The notes beneath the pieces are model-generated. The model made no database searches and had not been told where the DNA came from. It saw only the letters and a list, made by a program, of their open reading frames with translations. Source: Tenrec ecaudatus (taxonomy: Eukaryota > Chordata > Mammalia > Afrosoricida > Tenrecidae). From it: a stretch of DNA of 64,000 nt. A program made the translations under genes and the position numbers. Shown here in pieces: positions 56,813-64,000 of this stretch. The DNA lies in assembly GCF_050624435.1 (NCBI RefSeq), contig NC_134534.1, positions 69,587,501-69,651,500 on the forward strand, in the 5' to 3' direction. The stretch's first letter is position 1. The number at the start of each line of letters is the position of its first letter.

Positions 56813-57404
56813 GGTACTGAAAGTAGGTATTACATATACCTACCTACTTTGAATGAAATAATGTAAATTTAAAATTATGCTAATAGAACATATTTTCAGT
56901 TTATACAAACATTGAAATAATGAAGAGCCTTCCAAATCAAAACGTCATTAAAATGTTATCTATTCACAAAGATGGTAGAAAATGGGATTGGTAAAGTGTG
57001 TTTATATTTAATGAAGATACCTCTCATCCTTTCTTAAATTAGTTTTGTGATTGTGCCAGATTTGAAATCTTCCCATTATTCAAAAATAGGTCCCTTTTAT
57101 GAACTGTGACTGCAGTCATCTGGGTTTGGGGGACGTCAACATGACAATTCACAGTCATTGCCATTGAGGGTTTTTGGTCCAATAAGGAAGATGGAGGAGC
57201 ACGTGAACAGAGTGGACAGAAGTAAAATGACTGATGTATGCACAGAATGTTTCCAAAGTGCACAGAAGGCCATCGTATCCAACACTAAAACACCTTGAAG
57301 TAAAGGTGGCCTGAATGGACTCGTGTATTGTAGTGGAATTTAAATGGTTAGAGATAGTTGATGGGGTGTGGAGTGGATTGTGGATAGTTTTCAGTACGAT
57401 GATG
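56813..57404. other. Unassigned sequence
   Basis: No gene or repeat recognised. Confidence 0.45.
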
Positions 57405-59545
57405 AATGGTGTTAGGTGCTGTTGAATCAGTCCTGGCTCACAGTCACTCTATGTACAGCAGAACAATACAGGGTCCAGTCTTTTTAAAAAAAGCATTTTA
57501 TTGGGGGCTTGTACAACTCTTATCACAATCATGCATCAATTGAATTGAGCATGCTTGTACATATGTTGTCTCCATTCTTTTTTAGACATTTACTTTCTAT
57601 TTGAGCCGTTGGTATCAGCCCCTCCTGCCTCATTCTCCCACCCTCATAACCCCCTGATAGATTATTGCACATTGTTATTATTTTAATCTCTCACACCGAC
57701 CACTGTCTCCTTTCCCCCATGTTTTCTGTATAGTTATGTATCGATCATTGATATCGGTTCCCCATTTCTCCCTTCCTCTCCCCCTCTTCCCCCTAACCTT
57801 CTGGTATCACAATTCCCACTCCTGTTCCTGGATTCTGTGTGTCGTGAGCTCCCATCCTGTTCTAAACCTGTGTGCATGTTCCGGTCTAGTCTGAACTGGG
57901 AAGCAGCACTGGGGTCATGGTAGTGGCGGGTGAGGAAGCCTCAAGGAACCAGAGGAATGTCGTGTGTTTCATTGATGCTTTACTGCACACTGGTAACTCA
58001 CCCTTTCCCGGTGGCCCCTCTGTGGGAAGATTGTTCCACTGTCAACAGATGGACATTGGAGCTCTGCTTCGGCCCCCTCATTCTCAACAATAAGTTTTTG
58101 TCTGTTTTGTGTCTGCTGATGCCTCTTGCCCAATCCCTATGACTCCTAATGATTGCACCAGCGATGTGCTTTGTCTATGTGGACTTGTTGCTTCACTGCT
58201 GAATGGCAGCTTATGTAGCTTCAAACCTGTAAGACCCCCGATGCTATATTTTTTAATAGCTGGGCACCATCCTCCTTCTTCACCACATTTGCTTATGCAC
58301 CATTTTGTCTTCAGCAATTGTGTCAGGAGGTTGAACAACAGACTGCCGATTGGTTAGAACCAAGTGTTCTTTTATTGAGTGAGGGTGTCAGCAGAGGTCC
58401 AAAGACCATCCCTACCTCAGTGTATTGCCATATAAATATAAGTACATGGGCCAATACCTATATTTTTGTGGATTAATGTATTTACATATATACAATGCTA
58501 TGTTTATACCTCTGTCCATTGCTTTGCTACCTTGGTCCTTCCTCTGTTTCCTTTTACCTTCCCCGTGCCCCACTGTCACTTTTCCCTTATTTCCGCCTCT
58601 TGGTGCCTCCTCTCAGCTACTTTGCTGTCATGCTCATGATTGTTCTTATGTTTGAGCCCACTCTTGCAGCCATGTGTCAATCCATCTTGTCAAGGATGTT
58701 CCTCTTTATGTCTGCCCCTCTACTTTACCAAGATGATATCCTCTCCAGGGACTGGGCTTTCCTGATAACGTGTACAAAGTACTTGAGACAAAGTCTCACC
58801 ATCCTGGCCTCTAAGGAGCATTTTGACTGTACTTCGATTTTCACATGCATATCAAGCAACTGAAAACCCCATGGTTTGGGTCAGAGCAGTTTAGTCTTCA
58901 AAGTAACATCCTAGGCATGCCACACTTCCAAGAGGTCTTGTGCAGCAGAGTTACCCAGTGTAACGTGTCATTTGATCTCTTGACTGTTGCTTCCATGAGC
59001 ATTGATTGTGAATCCAAGAAAGACGAAATCCTTGATAACTTCCATCTTTTCTACCTTTACCACGATGTTACTTACTGATCGAGTTGTGAGCATTTGGGTT
59101 TTCTTTTCGCTGGGTTGTTATCCATACTAAGGGCTGCAGTCCTTAATCCCCATCAGCAAGTGCTTCATGTCTTCCTCGCTTTCAGCAAGCAAAGCTAGGT
59201 CTTCTGCACATGGTAGGGTGTCAATAAGTCTTCCTTCAAGACTGATGCCACAGAGTTCCCCATACAATCCAGTATCTCTGATTAGTACTTAGTATTCAGA
59301 CTGAATAAGTATGGCGAGAGGACAGAACTGCATACCCTTCCTGAGTTTAAACTACGCAATATTCCCTTGTCCTGCTGGAATGACAGCCTGATGATTTACA
59401 GGTTCTTCATGAGCACAGTGAAGTGTTCTGAAATTCCCATTCTTCTCAAGAGTATCCATAGTTTTATTTTGTTTTTGTTTTTTTAATGATACAGACAGTC
59501 AAATGCTTTGGCATAGTCAAGAAAACACAAGTAAATATCTTTCTT
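57405..59545 (-). mobile_element. RTE-clade LINE, antisense, split by a retrotransposon 3' end
   Basis: 57405-57480 is the antisense tail (GGTGTTAGGTGCTGTTGAAT, CAGCAGAACAATACAGGGTC). The same element resumes at 58592 with GTTCTTATGTTTGAGCCCAC and TGTGTCAATCCATCTTGTCA. It then runs through C-terminal, thumb and palm blocks (CTTGATAACTTCCATCTTTT, AAGCAAAGCTAGGTCTTCTG) to AAATGCTTTGGCATAGTCAA near 59520. The 1.1-kb insert lies exactly where the RTE sequence is interrupted. Confidence 0.85.
57481..58591 (-). mobile_element. A-tailed retrotransposon 3' end nested in RTE
   Basis: AAGCATTTTATTGGGGGCTT, CATCAATTGAATTGAGCATG, GGTTCCCCATTTCTCCCTTC, GGTGCC-type ATTGATGCTTTACTGCACAC, CCATCCTCCTTCTTCACCAC and TTTCCCTTATTTCCGCCTCT. 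It contains one copy of the 240-bp module (58175-58340), unlike the two in the 18.2- and 62.5-kb copies. Confidence 0.77.
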
Positions 59546-59738
59546 GTATTCTATGTATGTCTGGATTTCCCTTTTGATTTATTCTTTGACCTATTTATTA
59601 ATAGTGTGCTGTTTGATTTCTATATATTTGTGCTTTCTCCAGTTTTCCTTCTGCTCTTGATTTCTACTTGGATTCCTTTGTGGTCAGAGAAGATGCTTGA
59701 TGTAGGTTCAGCCTCTTTAAAAGTATTCATCTTCATTT
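59546..59738 (-). mobile_element. Old L1 internal fragment, antisense
   Basis: TATTAATAGTGTGCTGTTTG, ATTTCTATATATTTGTGCTT, TCCAGTTTTCCTTCTGCTCT and CCTTTGTGGTCAGAGAAGAT match the antisense L1 stretch TTTAATTTCCATGTATTTGT ... CATTGTGGTCAGAGAAGATA. Confidence 0.65.
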
Positions 59739-59990
59739 GCCCTGTAGGCTGGGAAGCCCATCACTGTGCTTCATGCTCTGCCTCCTGGTTCTGCTGCTGC
59801 TCTTCTGATGCTATAGTTGTCATCTGGATCCAGAAGGTTCACTGTGAGGGGTTCTAGGGTCCCGAGGACACACACCACTCTGGCTTTTGCTGATAATGAG
59901 ATACCTTCTCCTGCTTCTCAGAGGGATCATTTAAAACGCAGCATGATGGCACTCCAGGGGATCCTGCTTGCAATTACCCACAGCTGACTC
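59739..59990. mobile_element. Unclassified interspersed repeat 'X', copy 2
   Basis: CTCCTGGTTCTGCTGCTGCT, TGATGCTATAGTTGTCATCT, GGGGTTCTAGGGTCCCGAGG and TGATAATGAGATACCTTCTC align with 47.9-48.3 kb, without SPIN. Confidence 0.55.
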
Positions 59991-61056
59991 CTATCAATAT
60001 CTCCCTCTACTTTTTTCTCCCAGACCCATGCTGGGAAAGGTTGCTTGGTGGGAATTAGAAACTACGGCTAGAAGATCCACAACTAATAATCATTGTCCCT
60101 GCACCCAGAAGGCCACGCATAGTACTTGTTGTTTTATAGACCAGATATTTTCCATTGTTCTGTCTTTATGGTCATTGTTCGTTCTCAACTGTGCCGCCGA
60201 GTCCCTTTGCTGAAGTTCTCATATCAGTTGGCATATTTTGCATAACTTTTTCTATGCTTGAGAGCAAAGTTTTTGTCCACGGACTCCAGGCCCTGTTTGC
60301 TCTGTGTTCACCTTCCTTTCTTGCTCTTTGAAGTCCTTTCTAAGTCCACAGCGACATCTTCTCTGGCAATGTGGGTGAGCAAGCTGTGTGAGCTACAAAA
60401 TTGACATCGAGATTCCTTACTACTCCACTGTAAAGACACAATGTTTGCCTCTCTTTCCTGGGTCGAAAGGATGTTAAGACCCCTTTATTATTTACATAAT
60501 ATCCCCCCCCCTTTAAATTTCTAAGCTAACTCTGTGTTATTCGTTTTAAATGAATACATTAACTAGATATCTCTAAAACTTTAGGATACTTTTACTTCTG
60601 AAAGCAGAGGCTGATCTCTCCCTAATTTGTCGTAGGTTGTGACCTGAATGAGGACAGAGGTGTTAGTCTGAACCTGCAGTCTTCCAACCTCCAGTACCCT
60701 GGGCCTTGCCCCGAGTATGCTTGTATGTGATTAAAAAGGAAGACATTAAATTTTGATGCATCAGATGAGCAAAGTTTAAGAGGATTGAAAACACTAAAAA
60801 CAAGAGGCTATTTCATTCCCTGAAACTCAAAGTCAAAAGCGCCTTCCTTTCTAAAAAACAAACAAGCTAAAAGCTTAAAATCTCCCTCCCCTTTTGGGGC
60901 CACTTTTTGTATGTGGTTATTACTGATGGTGAAAACGTGCACTCACATCCCCTTCAAGTGTTGTTTCCTCAGTGAAGTCTCTGGCTGAGCCTACCCTCTT
61001 GTTCCCATAACCATCTTTCACTGCACTCATCACATGGATGGTAATGACTTGTATTT
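59991..61056. other. Unassigned sequence with C-run
   Basis: No gene or named repeat. A C-homopolymer lies near 60505. Confidence 0.45.
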
Positions 61057-61178
61057 TGGAGTTCCTGGGTGGTGCAACCTGATGAAAACTGACTTCTGAA
61101 AAGTCAGCCACTGAAAACCCCACTGAACGCAGTTCTGCTCTCTCACACATGGAGCCGCCACGGCTCAGATTTAACACT
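61057..61178 (+). mobile_element. AfroSINE-type SINE with internal deletion
   Basis: GGAGTTCCTGGGTGGTGCAA jumps to TGACTTCTGAAAAGTCAGCC, ACTGAAAACCCCACTGAACG and CACACATGGAGCCGCCACGG. The B-box region is deleted. Confidence 0.8.
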
Positions 61179-61639
61179 CTGACGTTGGCCTGGCTGCCTT
61201 ACACGGTTTCTTAGGCTGTGAGATCTTAAAGAACAATGTGCCCTTTGAGCCCCTTTACACCAAGATTTAATGATGATGCTTAGTTGTAGTACTTGCTCAG
61301 TAAGTACTCATTGACAGACAATTAAAAAACTCTTTTTTTTCTGTACAAAATAGTTTATTTCATTGATTGGCACCCATCTTCTTACCACTAGCAGTCTGCT
61401 ACTGTCACAATACAGGCAGGAATCTAGCTGCCTGCACATGTATACGCATAATTGTGGTTTTACTTTTCTGGTAGAAAAAAAGGTCAACTAGCATCCTATT
61501 TGAGGAAGTACTATAAAGTTTGATTATCTGAAAGCTTTACTTAGATATTGACAATGAAGATGATGAAAGAGATAGGATCAATGTTTATAGGAGTCAGTGG
61601 CTAGTGCAACATTGTCTAGAAATGCTATACTACCATTTA
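61179..61639. other. Unassigned sequence
   Basis: No gene or repeat recognised. Confidence 0.45.
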
Positions 61640-62185
61640 TTTTTAAATTTAATAAATCATTGTATTGGGGCCTCTTACAGCTCATAACAATCCATAGATC
61701 TATTGTGTCAAGCACATTTTTACATATGTTGCCGTCATTCTTTTAAAAACATTTCTTTCCATTTGAGCCCTTGGTATCAGTTCCTCAATTTTTTCTTCCA
61801 TCCCCCAACTTCTCACCCTCATTACCCTTTGATAAATTAAAAAGTATTATTACTTTCATATCTTACACCATTTGCTGTCTCCCTTCATCCATTTTTTTAT
61901 GATTCATCAGTGGGTGGTGGGGGTGGGGGTAGCACATCGATCATTGCAATTGGCTCCCCTTTCTCCTAAAACCTTCCCCTACCCTCATGGTATCACTACT
62001 CCAGTTATTGCTGCTGGGGGACGGGGTTTTCTGTCCTGGATTCCATGTATCAAGAACAATGATCTATAACAGTGTACGGCTCTGATCTAGCTGGATTTGT
62101 AAGGCAGATCTGGGGTCATGGTAGTGCGGGTGGGGAGCATTAAAGAGCCAGAGGAATGTTGTATGGCTCGTCGGTGCTATACTGC
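61640..62185 (-). mobile_element. A-tailed retrotransposon 3' end, antisense
   Basis: AATAAATCATTGTATTGGGG, CTATTGTGTCAAGCACATTT, CTTACACCATTTGCTGTCTC, GGATTCCATGTATCAAGAAC and CGGTGCTATACTGCACCCTG. 5'-truncated. Confidence 0.75.
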
Positions 62186-62449
62186 ACCCTGGCTGGCACT
62201 ACTGACATTCTTAGCAGAACAGATGACAATGTTGGAATATCACTAAAAAAATATAATAACTCCGATCAAAAGGTATTTGATGCGAAAGCATTTTTTCGCA
62301 TTTATGGTGTAGTTTAATTATTTGAGTATTCACAATGGAATAGATTTGCAATCAGCATAAAGGTGATTACTATAAGCTGGAGGTCAGATATACCACTACA
62401 GTTCTCCAACTCCTTCACCATTTCTTTTTTTTTCTCTTTTTAAATTTAT

Positions 62450-64000
62450 TTTGAAAATCATTCTTTTTCTTTTTTTAAATCTTTTTATTGGGGCTCTTAA
62501 GGCTCTTATCGCAATCTGTACATACATCAGTTGAGCAAAGCACCCTTATACATTCGTTGCACTCGTCACTCTCATAATTCACCTTCCACTTGGGTTCCTG
62601 GAATCAGCTCGGTTTCCCTTTTTTTCCCCCATCTCCCTACCTCCCCGATCCCACCCCTGGTCCCTTGATAGTTTATAAATAATTATTATATCTTATCTTA
62701 CACTCCCCGGCGTCTCCCCTCACCCGCCTCCCCATTGCCCATCTCCCAGAGAGGAGGTTACACATAGATCTCCGAGATCGGTTCTCCCTTTCTACACGCC
62801 CTTCCCTCCTGGTGTCGCCACTCCCACCGCTGGTGTTGAGGGGTTCGTCTGTCCTAGATTCCCTGTGCCTCCAGATCCCCACTGCACCGCTGTACATCCT
62901 CTGGTATAACCAGGTCCGCAAGGCAAGGTAGAATTGGGGTCATGATGATAGGGAGGGGAGGAAGCGTTCAGGAACTAGATGAAGGTTTTGAGTTTCATTG
63001 TTGCTACACTGAACCCTGAGTGGCCCATCTCCTCCTCACTACCCCTCTGGAAGGGGTGTCCAGCTGTCTACAGGTGGGCATTGGGTCCCCATCATGCACT
63101 CCCCCTCTTTCACGGTGATGTGATTCTCACCACCACCCCACCTTTGTTGTTGGAGACCTGGTCTCCTCTGTCCTTCATGGTCACCTATGTTGGTGTGCTG
63201 CTTCCGTGTGGGCTCGGTTGCTTCTGGGCTAGATGGCCGCTTGTTTGCTTTCAAGCCTTTAAGTCCCCAGACACTATATCTCTCAGTAGCCGGGCACCAT
63301 CTGCCTTCTTCACCACACTTGCTTATGCACACTTTCGTCTTCAGCAATTATGTGAGGAAGGTGATCACACAATGATTGTTTTTGTTCCTTCGTATCTGCT
63401 ACATGGTCCATTCAACACCTTGTATTCGCTTAGGCCATGTGCTTCTTCTTCTTTGTTGCTTCTGAGCTAGATGGCCGCTTATTTGCCTTCAAGCCTTTAA
63501 GACCCCAGATGCTATATCTTTTTGATAGCCGGGCACCATCAGCTTTCTTCACCACATTTGCTGTGATCATGTCTTCAGTGATCATGTCGGGAAGATGGGT
63601 ATCCTGCAATGGCTGTTTAGCAGGGCGAGGTGCTATTGTATTGGGGGATTATGCATGAGGAGGACCAATGTCCATCTGCTACCCTACAACTGAACCTATA
63701 AATATATGCATATAAATCTATTGCCCCCATAATCATAAATATATTTACATATGTACATGTCTGTATTTAGGCTTCTCTGTATGCACTTTGCCTCCTACTC
63801 CTTTCCTCTATTTCCTTTCGCTTTCCTCCTGACCCATTACCATGTTTGGCCTTCATTCTGGATTCAGTAGTTCCTCTCAGTTACCTTGCTCTTGGTCACT
63901 CCCTTCCAGTCCTCCCCTCCCCTCCCTCCTCTGGTTTTGAACCACTCGCTGTTCCCTTGTCCCTGTGTTGGGCGACACCTCCTCCCTTTCCCTACCTCTC
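62450..64000 (-). mobile_element. A-tailed retrotransposon 3' region, long copy running off the window
   Basis: T-rich start, AATCTTTTTATTGGGGCTCT, AAGCACCCTTATACATTCGT, GGATC-type CCTAGATTCCCTGTGCCTCC, two 240-bp modules, then CTACCCTACAACTGAACCTA and the right edge. It parallels 18.2-19.7 kb in order. Frames up to 163 codons (62979-63470) recur in that copy and are not host genes. Confidence 0.77.
63208..63600 (-). repeat. Tandem ~238-bp module in the right-edge copy
   Basis: AGATGGCCGCTTGTTTGCTT at 63231 and AGATGGCCGCTTATTTGCCT at 63469 mark the two units. Both continue with AAGCCTTTAAG and GCCGGGCACCATC. Confidence 0.8.

Noticed and set aside
62979-63470. 163-codon open frame, the longest in the window
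   Set aside because: Inside the right-edge copy of the same repeat; a shorter, overlapping version occurs at 18885-19247.

Overview
The window is AT-rich mammalian nuclear DNA made mostly of transposable-element remains in many states of decay. I can support no host protein-coding gene, rRNA, tRNA or CRISPR array. The longest open frames (about 150-163 codons) lie inside repeat copies and are not genes. The lineage is best explained as Afrotheria, most likely a tenrec (Echinops-like). The window holds many AfroSINE-type tRNA-derived SINEs, an RTE-clade LINE whose 3' end is shared with those SINEs (ending in ...GGCACCTAACAACAACAAC), and three copies of a short hAT element whose ends match the SPIN family. 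SPIN is a horizontally transferred family known from tenrec, some rodents, bats, bushbaby and opossum. The species call is inference.

Layout. 1-13.5 kb: an L1-type 3' end at the left edge, scattered SINEs, a SPIN copy (5.3 kb), a broken pogo/Tigger-like transposase (5.6 kb), an old hAT fragment, an RTE 3' end (8.7 kb), an L2-like remnant (10.8-11.4 kb) and a MaLR-like LTR end (12.1-12.4 kb). 13.9-18.1 kb: one RTE copy broken up by an antisense RTE, a TA-flanked inverted-repeat element and an antisense solo LTR. 18.2-20 kb: a long A-tailed retrotransposon 3' region carrying a roughly 240-bp internal duplication. 21.3-22.2 kb and 34.1-35.1 kb: two mariner copies with the same internal deletion. 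22.8-25.3, 27.6-28.4, 45.0-46.0 and 50.8-51.9 kb: sense RTE copies. 33.6-35.3, 49.4-50.0 and 57.4-59.5 kb: antisense RTE copies. 40.7-42.1 kb: an old L1 ORF2 end. 47.5-48.4 kb: a SINE split by an unclassified repeat that is itself split by SPIN. 54.6-64 kb: four more antisense A-tailed retrotransposon 3' ends, the last running off the window.

The elements do not form a pathway, but they relate as parasites and hosts. RTE machinery probably mobilised the SINEs that share its tail. Full-length mariner and SPIN transposases from elsewhere must have moved the internally deleted copies seen here. L1-type machinery can explain the A-tailed insertions with target duplications, including a 56-bp insertion at 49.8 kb. 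Stretches described as single-copy-looking were read by eye only; boundaries of old repeats are approximate, often by tens of bases.
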